DNA of 64,000 nucleotides, taken from NCBI RefSeq assembly GCF_029223255.1, contig NZ_JARHUC010000009.1, forward strand, positions 267,334 through 331,333. The letters are read 5' to 3'. Below the pieces are notes generated by a model that was given only the letters and a program-made list of their open reading frames with translations, did no database searches and was not told the origin of the DNA. Below are positions 48,077 through 57,500 of this stretch, piece after piece (positions within the stretch are counted from its first letter, which is position 1; the number at the start of each line of letters is the position of its first letter). The translations under genes were made by a program, and so were the position numbers. The stretch comes from Albimonas marina (GTDB lineage Bacteria > Pseudomonadota > Alphaproteobacteria > Rhodobacterales > Rhodobacteraceae).

Positions 48077-51000
48077 ATGGCGATCATCACCGTGGACAGC
48101 CTTCTGGACGACGGCGCGGGGTCTTCGACGACCCTGCGCGAGGCGATCGCCCTCGCCTCCGACGGCGACCGCATCGTTTTCTCGGTCGCGGGCACGCTGA
48201 CGATGATCGCCGGCCAGTTCTTCATCGACGCCGCCGTGGAGATCGACGGCGATCTCGACGACGACGGCGTCGCGGACGTGACCCTGGATGCGGACGGGCT
48301 CGACCGGGTGATCGAGGTCGCCGCCGACGCCTCGGATCACGTGACCCTCGACGGGTTGATCCTGACCAACGGCTCGGCGGCGAGCGGCGGCGGGCTGCGG
48401 CTCAGCGACGGCTCGCTGACCCTTCGCAACACGGTCGTCGCGAACAACACGGCGATCCTGCGGGGCGGCGGCATCGACGCGCTGGGCGGGGCGCTGATGC
48501 TGCTCGACAGCCGCATCACCGGCAACTCGGCCGGCAAGGGCGGCGGGATCTACGCAGCCTACGGACCGGTGATCGCGGACGGCGGCTCGATCGACGGCAA
48601 CACCGCGGCCGACGGCGCGGGCCTCTACACCGTCGCGCAGGCGCGGCTGCAGAACCTGACCGTGGCGGGCAACGTCGGCGGCCCGGCGCTGGAGGCGCGC
48701 CACCACGGGCCGGGGCTGACGCTGGTCAACGCCACCGTGACCGGCAACGTCAACGAGGGCGTGAGCTCGCTGGCGGTCGAGGCGGGGACCGGCACGGCCC
48801 TGTCCATCGCGAACTCGATCGTCGCCGGCAACGGGCCCGTGGGCGCCGCGCAGGTCTCCTCCGGCGCGATCTGGAGCGGGGTGAACCTGCTCGACCGCGC
48901 CACCTCGCGCGGGGCGCCCGACCTGGTGGAGACGGACCTCGCGAAGATCTTCGAGGCGACGGTTCTTCACGACCCGGACGGCGCGCCCGGTTCGGGCGAC
49001 GAGTTCCTGGGCGGCGCGATGACGGTCGAGGGCGGCGTCGGCGTGGCCCGCATCCGGCGCGGCGGCCCGGCCGAAAACGCCGCCGACCTCGCCGCCGCGC
49101 CGACGGATCCGCTGGATCGGGACGGCGACGCCTCGACCGCCGAGACCTCGCCCTGGGACGGCCGCGGCGACGGGTTCGCCCGCGTCGACGGCGGCGCGCT
49201 GGACATCGGCGCGTTGGAGCTGGTGGACCACCCCCCGGTTTTCGAGGGCGCGCTGGCCGGCGGCGCGGCGTCGGCCTCCGTCTCCGAGGCCGCGGCGACC
49301 GGCGCCGCGGTCTTCGACGTCGACGCGAACGACGGCGACGGCGGAGCGACCGACGCCGGCCTGACCTATGCGCTGCTCGCGCCCGAGGATCGCGACGGCG
49401 ACGGCGTCGCGGCCTTCGCCATCGACGCCGCCACCGGCGAGATCACGGTGCGCGACGCCGACGAGATCGACTACGAGGCGAAGGGTTCCGGCGCCTTCTT
49501 CACCGCCGCCGCCGACTACGTCCTCGACGTCCGGATCCTCGACGGCGGGGGCAAGAGCGCGACCGCGCAGCTGACCGTCTCGATCTCCGACGAGGCCGAG
49601 ACCTTCGTGGTCGACACGTTGGACGACGCGCTGGACGGCGACGTCTCGGCCGGCGCCCTCAGCCTCCGCGAGGCGGTGGCGATGAGCAACGTCGACACGT
49701 CCAACGACGACGCGATCCGCTTCGCCTCCGGCCTCGCGGGGACCATCACGCTGACGCAGGGCACGCTGCGGGCGATGGGAACGCTCGACATCGACGGCGA
49801 CACGGACGGCGACGGCGAGGGCGACCTGACCCTCGACGCCGACGGCACCGGCGCGGTGATCGAGATCTGGGGCGCCGGCGCCAGCGTGGTGCGCGCGCTG
49901 ACCCTGACCGGCGGCCGCCTCGGCCCGCCCAGCACGCCGGGCGCGGTGCAGACGTCCGGCGCCGGCCTCGCCCAGACCAGCGCGGGCGGGACGCTGAGGC
50001 TGGAACGCGCGACGATCACCGGAAACGAGACCCATGGCGGCTGGGGCGGCGGCCTCTACGTCCGCGGCGGGGCCGAGGTGATCGAAAGCGTGATCTCGGA
50101 CAACTTCGCGCGCTACGCGGGCGGCGGCATCGCGAACTTCCTCGGCTCGCTGACCGTCGTCGGCTCGACCATCGCAGGCAACCGCACCAACGGCATCGGC
50201 GGCGGCATCTTCAACCGCGCCGACGGCGCGGGCGACGGGCTGTGGATGGCCAATTCCACCGTGGCCCGCAACGTGGCGGCGGGCTCGGTCTACACCGGCT
50301 CGGGCGGGGTGGACGACCGCGCCGAGGGCGGCGGCATCTACCTGGCGGGCGAGAACGCCGTCTCGCGGATCTACAGCAGCTCGATCGTCGGCAACTTCGG
50401 CGAGTTCAACGGCGGCGGCATCCGCGACAACGCCCGCCCGATCTCCCCCGCCTCGCCGGACACGCTGGTCCTGGTCAACAGCCTGCTGGCGGGCAACGGA
50501 TCGAACGGGGCGCGCAACGACCTGCACGCCGACCCGATCCCCTCGCTGGGCAAGACGCTGCCGGCGCGGTTCGTCGGAACCAACGTCCTGTCGCAAAGCT
50601 ACCTGCCGCCGGGCGCGGGGGGCTACACGGTCGAGACCAGCCTGGCGAGCATCTTCGCGGGACTTTCGACCATGGACCCCGACGGCGTCGCGGCCTCGGG
50701 CGACGAGTTCCTGACCGGCGTCCTCGCCGACAACGGCGGCCGGGTCCCGACGGTCGCGATCAAGGGCGGCGGCGCGGCGGACGACGCGGGCGACGCCGCC
50801 CATCCGCCGCGCACGCCCACCGACCTCGACGGCGACGGCCAGCTGCAGCTGTTCAGCGACGCGCGCGGGCCCGGCTTCGAGCGGCAGGTCGGCGCCTCGA
50901 TCGACGTCGGCGCGTTCGAACGGCAGGCGCCGAGCTTCGTCGACGACCCCGACGCCGGCACGGTCGAGGATCCGCTGCCGGTTTCCGAGGCCGCGGCCGT

Positions 51001-54000
51001 CGGCGTGCTGGTCTTCGACTTCCAGGCGACGGCGGGCCTGGGCGGCGCGCCGGACGAGGGCGTGACCTACGCCTTCGATCCCGCCCGCCTCTCGGGCAAT
51101 GCGGATCGCGACGGCGACGGGATCCGGGCCTTCGCGCTGAACGCCGCGAACGGTCGGCTGACCGTCGCCGACCCCGACGACCTCGACACAGACGCCGACC
51201 ATGCCGGCGCGGGCCAGCCCTTCGACATCTACGTCGTCGCCCAGGGTCCCGGCCCCAATCCGCTGAGCACGGCGCGCGCGGCGCTTCGCGTCGATGCGCA
51301 GGACGTGCCGGACGTGCTGGTGGTGGATTCGCTCGCCGACGTGGTCGACGGCGACTTCGGCCCCGGCGGCTTCACGCTGCGCGAGGCGTTGATGGTCGCC
51401 GACCGCGACCCGACCACGCGGGACACGATCACCTTCGCCCCCGGCCTCGCCGGCGGCACGATCACGCTGGATGGGACCGCGCTCTATTTCGACGGGCTGC
51501 TCGACATCGACGGCGATCTCGACGACGACGGCGCGCCCGACGTGACCATCGACGCCGACGACCGCTCCCGCGTGCTGAATCACTTCGCGGACGACGCGAC
51601 CCTGACCGGCCTGCGCCTGACGGGCGGCGAGGTCGACGGGCACGGCGCCGGCGTCTTCGTGAACTCCGGCGACCTCCGCCTGGTGAATTCCGAGGTCGTG
51701 GACAACGAGATCGTCGCGCCGACCTTCTCCCGCTCCGGCGCGGGGCTGTTCGTGGCGGGGCGGCTAGAGCTCGTCTCCAGCGCCGTCACGGGCAACGTCA
51801 ACGGGCGGGGGCAGGGCGGCGGCGTCTGGATGGGGACGGGCGAAATCCGCGACAGCCGGATCGCCGACAACTCCGCCACGGTCGCCGGCGGCGGGGTCGT
51901 CGGGTGGAACGTCCAGATCTTCGGATCCACCCTCTCGGGCAACGTGGCCTCGAACGGCGACGGCGGGGGGCTGTGGCTGACGGGGGGATACGGGAACCGC
52001 ATCGAGGGGTCGACCCTCTCGGGCAACTACGCCCTGCGCACCCTCCCGACCTTCGCCGAGGGCGGCGCGCTCAAGATCGACGGCGGGGCGCTGACGATCG
52101 CCGACAGCGCGGTGTTCGGGAACTTCGCCTCCGACCAGGGCGGGGGCGTGCACGCCGTCGACGCGGCGCTGACGCTGTCGCAGGCGACCTTCGCGCGCAA
52201 CGGCACTGGCGGGGAAGGCGGCGGGCTCTACGCCCACGGCGGCGGCGTGACGCGGGTCACGGACTCGACATTCACCTCCAACGCCGCGGGGGGCATCGGT
52301 GGCGGGCTGTACACGCGATCCACGGGGGGCGGGTTCCTCGACATCTCGAACAGCATCGCCACCGGCAACGACGGCGGCGACCTGAAGATCATCGCCGGCG
52401 CCGCGGCGACCGCGTTCGGCGGGGTCAACATCTTCGGCCCCGATTCCTCCGGCGCGAAGATCCTGGGCGACGCCGAGGACCTGGCCGCCACCCCGGTCGA
52501 GACCTTCCGGGACGTCTCCCAGCACCAGCTGGTCTGGACCCGGGCGGGCTTCGGAACCTCGCCCTTCATCCACGGCGACCTGGCCGGGAACGGCGGTCCG
52601 ACGCAGACCGTCGCGCTGCGTCCGGACGGCGTCGCCGTCGACGCCGCCGACCGCCGCCCGCTCGACCTGACCGAGTTCGACGGAAGGGGCGAGGGGTTCG
52701 AGCGGGTCGTCGGCGCCGTCTCCGACATCGGCGCGGTCGAGGCGCGGGCCTTCGCGGCCTCCGGCCCCTCGACGCCGGTGTTCGAGGCCGGGACCGTCTC
52801 GCTGACCCACGCGCCCTCCACGCTGACGCTGACCCGCAGCTACGTGGACCCCGTCGCCATCGCCTTCGTCGCCTCCCGCTTCGGCGAGCAGCCGGTGGCG
52901 GTCCGCGTGGTCGACGTCTCGGGCGACGAGCTGACCCTGCGCCTGCAGGAGCCCGACTACCTCGACGGCGAGCATTCGATCGAGACCGTCAGCTACCTTG
53001 TCGCCGAGGCCGGCGCCTGGGTGCTGCCGGACGGGACGTTGTTCGAGGCCGGGTCCTTCCTCGACGGCGGCGTCCTGCCCGCGGACGGGTTCGAGAGCGT
53101 CGCCTTCGTCGCGGGCTTCGCCGAGCGCCCCTCCGTCCTCTCCCAGGTGCAGGGCGAGGCCGGCCCCTCCTTCGTCGTGACCCGCCAGCAGGGCGACGGC
53201 CCCGGCGGCTTCGAGGTGGCGATGCAGGAGGAGGAGGCCGGCGACCTCGCCCATGCCGTCGAGCGCATCGGCTGGATCGCGTTCGAGCAGGGAAAGGGCG
53301 CCGCGGGCGGCGTCGCCTGGGCCGCGGGGTCGGAGGCCGGCGTCGCCAGGGGCGTCGCCACCGTCGCCCTGCCGGCGGGGTTCGCCGGCGCCTCGACGCT
53401 GGCAGGCTTCTCCTCGGTCGAGGGCCTCGACCCGGTCTGGGCCCGGGGCGCGGGCGCGACCGGCGCCTCCTTCGACGTCTTCGCGCAGGAGGAGCAGAGC
53501 CTCGACGCCGAGCTCGGCCACGCCGCGCAGCGCCTCGACTGGGTCTCGATCGACCGGCCGGGGGCCGGGGCGGCCTCCGTCTCGGGCGTGGCGATGCGCG
53601 CGGTGCTCGAGACCGGAGAGACCGTCATCGACGACGTCGGCGCCGTGATAGATTTCCTCGCCGACTACGAGAACCCGGTGATCGTGGCCTTCGTGGCCAC
53701 CGCCAACGGCCGGCAGGAAGTGAACGTCCGCGTCTCGGACGTGACCTCGACCTCGGCCCACCTGCGCCTGCAGGAGCCGAACTACCTGGACGGCAAGCAT
53801 GTCGCCGAGACGGTGCGATACGTGATCGGCGAGGCCGGCTCGTGGGCGCTGCCCAACGGGGCGCAGGTGGACGTGGGCACGGTGCGCACCAACCTGACCA
53901 GTCCCCGCGGTTTCGAGGACATCGCCTTCAGCCGCGGGTTCGAGGCCCGACCGTCGCTGCTGGCGCAGGTGCAGACCGACGCCGGCCAGGATTTCGTCGC

Positions 54001-54427
54001 CGCCCGCGTCCGCGCCGTCGTCGCCGACGGCTTCCGTATGTCGATGCAGGAGGAGGAGGCGAACCTCGCCTCCGGCCACGCGGTCGAGACGCTGGGCTGG
54101 ATCGCGGTGTCGCCCGGCGAGGGCGGCTCGGACGACTTCCGCTGGCAGGCGGGCGGCGCCCCGGGCGTCAGCCACCTGGTCTCGTCCACGACCGTCGGCG
54201 GCATCTATCCCGCCGGCGTCCGCGCCGTCGCCTCGCTGTCGAGCTACGCCGGCGCCGATCCCGCCTGGGCCCGCGGCGCGGGGACGAGCGGCGGCGCGTT
54301 CGAAGCCCGCGTCGAGGAGGACCGCAGCGCCGACGCCGAGATCGGTCACGCCCCCGAAACCCTCGACTGGTTCGCCTTCTCCCGCGCCGGCGTGATCTAC
54401 GGCACGGACCTGGACGCGCTGCTATAA
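48077..54427 (+). CDS. Giant CSLREA/parallel beta-helix protein with cadherin-like and lectin-like repeats
   Basis: This 2116-residue protein without a signal peptide is a likely surface or secreted adhesin. Three CSLREA-like segments begin parallel beta-helix modules near residues 4, 510 and 1080 (VDSLLDDG...TLREAIAL, VDTLDDAL...SLREAVAM, VDSLADVV...TLREALMV), each followed by many GGG-rich beta-helix coils such as GGGIYAAYGP. Cadherin-like domains separate them (about 390-505 and 955-1075). From about 1580 two tandem about 270-residue units follow, each with three subrepeats carrying LQEP or QEEE and HxxExxxW/Y motifs. It starts 51 bases after the sulfotransferase. Export probably uses a type I or other signal-less route, but no C-terminal RTX signal is evident. 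Confidence 0.8.
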   Translation: MAIITVDSLLDDGAGSSTTLREAIALASDGDRIVFSVAGTLTMIAGQFFIDAAVEIDGDLDDDGVADVTLDADGLDRVIEVAADASDHVTLDGLILTNGSAASGGGLRLSDGSLTLRNTVVANNTAILRGGGIDALGGALMLLDSRITGNSAGKGGGIYAAYGPVIADGGSIDGNTAADGAGLYTVAQARLQNLTVAGNVGGPALEARHHGPGLTLVNATVTGNVNEGVSSLAVEAGTGTALSIANSIVAGNGPVGAAQVSSGAIWSGVNLLDRATSRGAPDLVETDLAKIFEATVLHDPDGAPGSGDEFLGGAMTVEGGVGVARIRRGGPAENAADLAAAPTDPLDRDGDASTAETSPWDGRGDGFARVDGGALDIGALELVDHPPVFEGALAGGAASASVSEAAATGAAVFDVDANDGDGGATDAGLTYALLAPEDRDGDGVAAFAIDAATGEITVRDADEIDYEAKGSGAFFTAAADYVLDVRILDGGGKSATAQLTVSISDEAETFVVDTLDDALDGDVSAGALSLREAVAMSNVDTSNDDAIRFASGLAGTITLTQGTLRAMGTLDIDGDTDGDGEGDLTLDADGTGAVIEIWGAGASVVRALTLTGGRLGPPSTPGAVQTSGAGLAQTSAGGTLRLERATITGNETHGGWGGGLYVRGGAEVIESVISDNFARYAGGGIANFLGSLTVVGSTIAGNRTNGIGGGIFNRADGAGDGLWMANSTVARNVAAGSVYTGSGGVDDRAEGGGIYLAGENAVSRIYSSSIVGNFGEFNGGGIRDNARPISPASPDTLVLVNSLLAGNGSNGARNDLHADPIPSLGKTLPARFVGTNVLSQSYLPPGAGGYTVETSLASIFAGLSTMDPDGVAASGDEFLTGVLADNGGRVPTVAIKGGGAADDAGDAAHPPRTPTDLDGDGQLQLFSDARGPGFERQVGASIDVGAFERQAPSFVDDPDAGTVEDPLPVSEAAAVGVLVFDFQATAGLGGAPDEGVTYAFDPARLSGNADRDGDGIRAFALNAANGRLTVADPDDLDTDADHAGAGQPFDIYVVAQGPGPNPLSTARAALRVDAQDVPDVLVVDSLADVVDGDFGPGGFTLREALMVADRDPTTRDTITFAPGLAGGTITLDGTALYFDGLLDIDGDLDDDGAPDVTIDADDRSRVLNHFADDATLTGLRLTGGEVDGHGAGVFVNSGDLRLVNSEVVDNEIVAPTFSRSGAGLFVAGRLELVSSAVTGNVNGRGQGGGVWMGTGEIRDSRIADNSATVAGGGVVGWNVQIFGSTLSGNVASNGDGGGLWLTGGYGNRIEGSTLSGNYALRTLPTFAEGGALKIDGGALTIADSAVFGNFASDQGGGVHAVDAALTLSQATFARNGTGGEGGGLYAHGGGVTRVTDSTFTSNAAGGIGGGLYTRSTGGGFLDISNSIATGNDGGDLKIIAGAAATAFGGVNIFGPDSSGAKILGDAEDLAATPVETFRDVSQHQLVWTRAGFGTSPFIHGDLAGNGGPTQTVALRPDGVAVDAADRRPLDLTEFDGRGEGFERVVGAVSDIGAVEARAFAASGPSTPVFEAGTVSLTHAPSTLTLTRSYVDPVAIAFVASRFGEQPVAVRVVDVSGDELTLRLQEPDYLDGEHSIETVSYLVAEAGAWVLPDGTLFEAGSFLDGGVLPADGFESVAFVAGFAERPSVLSQVQGEAGPSFVVTRQQGDGPGGFEVAMQEEEAGDLAHAVERIGWIAFEQGKGAAGGVAWAAGSEAGVARGVATVALPAGFAGASTLAGFSSVEGLDPVWARGAGATGASFDVFAQEEQSLDAELGHAAQRLDWVSIDRPGAGAASVSGVAMRAVLETGETVIDDVGAVIDFLADYENPVIVAFVATANGRQEVNVRVSDVTSTSAHLRLQEPNYLDGKHVAETVRYVIGEAGSWALPNGAQVDVGTVRTNLTSPRGFEDIAFSRGFEARPSLLAQVQTDAGQDFVAARVRAVVADGFRMSMQEEEANLASGHAVETLGWIAVSPGEGGSDDFRWQAGGAPGVSHLVSSTTVGGIYPAGVRAVASLSSYAGADPAWARGAGTSGGAFEARVEEDRSADAEIGHAPETLDWFAFSRAGVIYGTDLDALL

Positions 54428-54876
54428 GGATGCGGCAGCGGTGACCGAGGCGCCGCAGCCCGGCGCGGGCTCGTCATCGCGGGACGGGGAATGCGGCGGG
54501 GCGCGCGGCATTCCCAGCGGCTTCGACGCGCAGATCAGCAGACGCCCGCGAGCAGCTTGAGGCCGAGCCTTGGGCGGCCACGAATTCGCGCCACGTCGCG
54601 AAGGCGTCCGTGCGGAGGTGCTTCATCGTACGGCGGGCAATCAGGTGACGCTGGATGTTGGAGTTGTTGCAGGCGGCTGGTCCGCCCCCATCGGGTGGCC
54701 CGGGGATGGCCTGGGTGCACAACGGCGGCACGTGGCCGATGCTGCGTCGCCTGCTGTTCTCCCGCGAGGTCGACCTCCGGCCTGCGACCCCTCGCGCGAC
54801 GCGCGGCCGCGGCGCGGCGCAGGCGGGCCCGATGCGCGTCGGCGTCGCCCCGCGTCGGAGCGGCGCCGGGCGCGCG
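54428..54876. other. Intergenic region with IS remnant
   Basis: No intact gene. The piece 54572-54672 is IS6 remnant C; the rest is GC-rich without a supported frame. Confidence 0.5.
54572..54672 (-). pseudogene. IS6-family transposase remnant C (C-terminal part)
   Basis: The minus-strand frame encodes NIQRHLIARRTMKHLRTDAFATWREFVAA, the conserved last 30 residues of IS6-type transposases. Nothing else of the element is left on either side. Confidence 0.7.
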
Positions 54877-56151
54877 TCAGAAGAAGTTGTCGGCGTCGTT
54901 CAGCGTGGCTGCGTCGACGCCCTTCACCGTGCCGATCAGGTCGCCGCCGGCGGTGCGGATCTCGGCCCCGCCCGGCACGTCGTCGAATGTCAGGTCGCCG
55001 AAGGGGAGATCGACGCGGATGCGGTCCGTGCCGGCTTCGAAGTCGGCGATGATGTCGACGCCGCCGCCGGTGACCAGCACGAACTCGTCCGCGCCGCCGC
55101 CCCCGGTCAGCAGGTCGTCGCCGTCGCCGCCGTCGAGCGTGTCCTTGCCCGAGCCGCCGCGCAGGTCGTCAGCGTCCGCGCCGCCGAACAGCGCGTCGTC
55201 GCCTGAGCCGCCGAAGATCGTGTCGTCGCCCAGGCCGCCGAACAGCTTGTCGTCGCCGCTCTGCCCGGCGATCGCGTCGTCGCCGCCGCCGCCGGACAGG
55301 AAGTCCCCGCCCGTGCCGCCTTCGACGCTGTCGTTGCCCTCGCCCCCGTCCACGTAGTCGTCGCCGCCCGAGCCCTTCAGGTCGTCGTCCCCGGCCTCGC
55401 CGAAGATGAAGTCGTCGCCGCCGCGCCCGTTGATCGAGTCGTCGCCGCCGCGCCCCGAGATGAAGTTGCCCCGGTCGTCGCCCAGCAGCGTGTCGCGCCC
55501 GTCGGTGCCGCCCAGGTCGACGAACTTCTTGATGATCTGGTCCTCGCCCTTGATGCGGGCGAAGTTGTTTAGCAGGTCGCCGAACACGCCCAGCTTCTTC
55601 GTTCCGACCTCAACCGAGCCGTAGAAGATGCCGTTGTCGCCGGCGCCGCCGTTGATCTTGTCGGCCCCTTCCGAGCCCAGGACGGTGTCGTCGCCGCCTC
55701 TGGCCTTGATCACGTTGTCCCCGACCGTGCCCAGGATCCGGTCCGCGAGGCCGGTTCCGATGATCCTGATCGCCTCGCGGCCGAACACGGAGGCGAGGTG
55801 GTGGAGCGCGCCGTCGAGGTCGCCGGCCTGATGGTGGTCGAGCCCTTTATGAAGCGCGTCGAAAAAGTCGTCGAAGCGCATTTCTTCGGCCAGGCCGCTG
55901 GCCAGGTGGGCCCCGTCATCTAGGTCGAGGTCGAGGGCGGCCACGAATTCGGGCGCGCCCGTGGCGTCCAGGATGAGCTCCAGGTGAGCGACGAAGCCGC
56001 CGCCGCTCAGCTCGAGCTCGCCATAGGTCTTGCCGGTCCTGGTGAAGACCTGGTCGTAGTCGGTTGCGGCGTACAGCATCAGCAGGATCTCGCCCGGCGA
56101 CAGGCCTGCGTCGGCCGCGCCGGGCTTCTGCTTGATCTTTCCTCCAGGCAT
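54877..56151 (-). CDS. RTX calcium-binding repeat protein
   Basis: This 424-residue protein begins with about 140 residues that I do not recognise (helical, with GEILLMLYAATDYDQVF and DDFFDALHKGLDHHQAGDL). Then comes a run of RTX nonapeptides (about 140-175 and 225-370, for example GGDDSINGRGGDDFIFGEAGDD), and an end with FVLVTGGGVDIIADFEAGTDRI and LNDADNFF that fits a type I secretion signal. Calcium-driven folding after secretion is expected. The ATG at 56151 is used as start; upstream DNA contains an IS6 remnant, not coding sequence. It is one of two RTX proteins in this accessory region and has no protease motif. Confidence 0.82.
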   Translation of the reverse strand: MPGGKIKQKPGAADAGLSPGEILLMLYAATDYDQVFTRTGKTYGELELSGGGFVAHLELILDATGAPEFVAALDLDLDDGAHLASGLAEEMRFDDFFDALHKGLDHHQAGDLDGALHHLASVFGREAIRIIGTGLADRILGTVGDNVIKARGGDDTVLGSEGADKINGGAGDNGIFYGSVEVGTKKLGVFGDLLNNFARIKGEDQIIKKFVDLGGTDGRDTLLGDDRGNFISGRGGDDSINGRGGDDFIFGEAGDDDLKGSGGDDYVDGGEGNDSVEGGTGGDFLSGGGGDDAIAGQSGDDKLFGGLGDDTIFGGSGDDALFGGADADDLRGGSGKDTLDGGDGDDLLTGGGGADEFVLVTGGGVDIIADFEAGTDRIRVDLPFGDLTFDDVPGGAEIRTAGGDLIGTVKGVDAATLNDADNFF

Positions 56152-56864
56152 GGTCGGCCCCCTGTCCCATGGCGACGATCGAGCGGGCCCGACGCGCCGT
56201 CCGGTTTCGCTGGGCCGCGCCCGAGACCGCCGGCGAGGGGCGGCGTCGATGATGCCCAGGCGTTCCCCAGTAGGCTTCCGCAACGTCATGTTAGCGTCGA
56301 ACATTGCCGCGACCCAACCGAAATCGGATTGCACGGCCTGACCGAGACTCCGTGCGCGCCTCGAAGACGACGACACGGCCCGATCGCTCCGCCAGGCGCA
56401 GGGGTCCGCAGCCATTCAGGTTGGCTGATCCGCTCGACAACGGTGCATCGCGCGGCGGCTTCGACATATCGACCGGATCGCGCATCAAGATGAGGTGCGA
56501 GACACCCGGGCAAGCGTCGCATCGTCTGTGCCCGCCATCGCGTTCCGCCGGTCATGATCCAGCACGCGGTCTGGCTCCATGCCAGGTTCGCCCTGAGCTA
56601 GCGCTATGTCGGGGACCTGCTGGTCGAGCGCGGGATCGCCGCCGCATGAGGTGCAGACCCACTCCGTTTCAGGCGATCGCCCGGCCACATAGCAACGCCC
56701 CTGGCGTCCCAGCGCCCGTGCGGCCGGACCCTCGAGACGAGATCCGTGGACGCCCCCCTCTCCGCGAAGATCGCGCTGCGCAGCCTTGATCGGGGGAGAG
56801 CGCACGCCAAGTCTCACCTCCGCTGGGCGTCCGAATTCACCTGACGACGGAGATCCTGCTTCCC
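56152..56864. other. Region between RTX protein and SOUL protein, with IS remnant
   Basis: No intact gene in 713 bases. Contains IS6 remnant D (56540-56650) and a terminal-type sequence at 56664-56683. The leftmost 150 bases should hold the promoter of the RTX protein. Confidence 0.5.
56540..56683 (+). pseudogene. IS6-family transposase remnant D
   Basis: The frame at 56540-56650 reads VPPVMIQHAVWLHARFALS, then a stop codon, then RYVGDLLVERGIAA, all N-terminal IS6 transposase sequence. It is followed directly by 20 bases identical to the 3' part of remnant A (CCGTTTCAGGCGATCGCCCG). The middle of the gene has therefore been deleted. Confidence 0.7.
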
Positions 56865-57500
56865 ATGAGGGTCCGAAGAGTCCTGACGGCCGGTCTCGCC
56901 GTCGCGGTCGCGCCGCTGCTGGCGGCCTGCGCCGCGGATGAGCGGGATATCGAGACGCCGTCCTATGAGACGGTCGCGCGTCTGGCCGACGACGTCGAGG
57001 TGCGTCGCTACGCGCCGCGCCTGGCGGCGGAGACCGTCGCCGAGGGCGGAAACGCCGCCTTCCGTCGCCTGTTCGCCTATATCTCGGGGGAGAATGCCGG
57101 AGGCGCCGAGATCGCCATGACGGCGCCCGTGGAGACACGGACAGAGGGCGCCGACATCGCGATGACGGCGCCCGTCGAGACCGCGGCCGCGGAGGACGGC
57201 GGCGTCAGGATGAGGTTCTTCCTCCCCGCCGCCTACGATGCCGCGACCGCGCCGCAGCCCACGGATCCACGGGTGCGTCTGGTCGAGACGCCCGGGCGGA
57301 CCGAGGCCGTCCTGCGCTACTCCGGTCTGCCGCTCGAGTCCCGCGCCGAGACGCGCAAGACGCGGCTGCTCGAGATCGTCTCCGGCTCGGACTGGACGGC
57401 GCAGGGGGAGGCGGCGACCTACTACTACGATCCGCCCTGGACCCTTCCCTGGAGCCGCCGCAACGAGGTCGCGGTCCCCGTCGGGCCCGCCGGCGACTAG
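56865..57500 (+). CDS. SOUL haem-binding family lipoprotein
   Basis: This 211-residue protein has a lipoprotein signal (LAVAVAPLLAAC, lipidation Cys near residue 21), then the SOUL domain: ETPSYETVARLADDVEVRRYAPRLAAETV, AFRRLFAYISGENAGGAEIAMTAPVE, a second MTAPVET, and RYSGLPLESRAETRKTRLLE. SOUL proteins of this type bind haem or related tetrapyrroles, though the bacterial function is poorly defined. It ends convergently with the ABC1-kinase gene, the two stop codons overlapping at 57497-57500. Start is the ATG at 56865. Confidence 0.88.
   Translation: MRVRRVLTAGLAVAVAPLLAACAADERDIETPSYETVARLADDVEVRRYAPRLAAETVAEGGNAAFRRLFAYISGENAGGAEIAMTAPVETRTEGADIAMTAPVETAAAEDGGVRMRFFLPAAYDAATAPQPTDPRVRLVETPGRTEAVLRYSGLPLESRAETRKTRLLEIVSGSDWTAQGEAATYYYDPPWTLPWSRRNEVAVPVGPAGD

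Noticed and set aside
46991..51643. A long minus-strand open frame opposite the sulfotransferase and the giant protein
   Set aside because: It is an antisense shadow: composition is dominated by Arg/Gly/Ala/Val, there is no domain, and it overlaps two well supported genes on the other strand. High GC makes such frames common.
56485..57138. Minus-strand frame opposite the SOUL gene
   Set aside because: Overlaps the well supported SOUL lipoprotein and IS6 remnant D; no recognisable domain.
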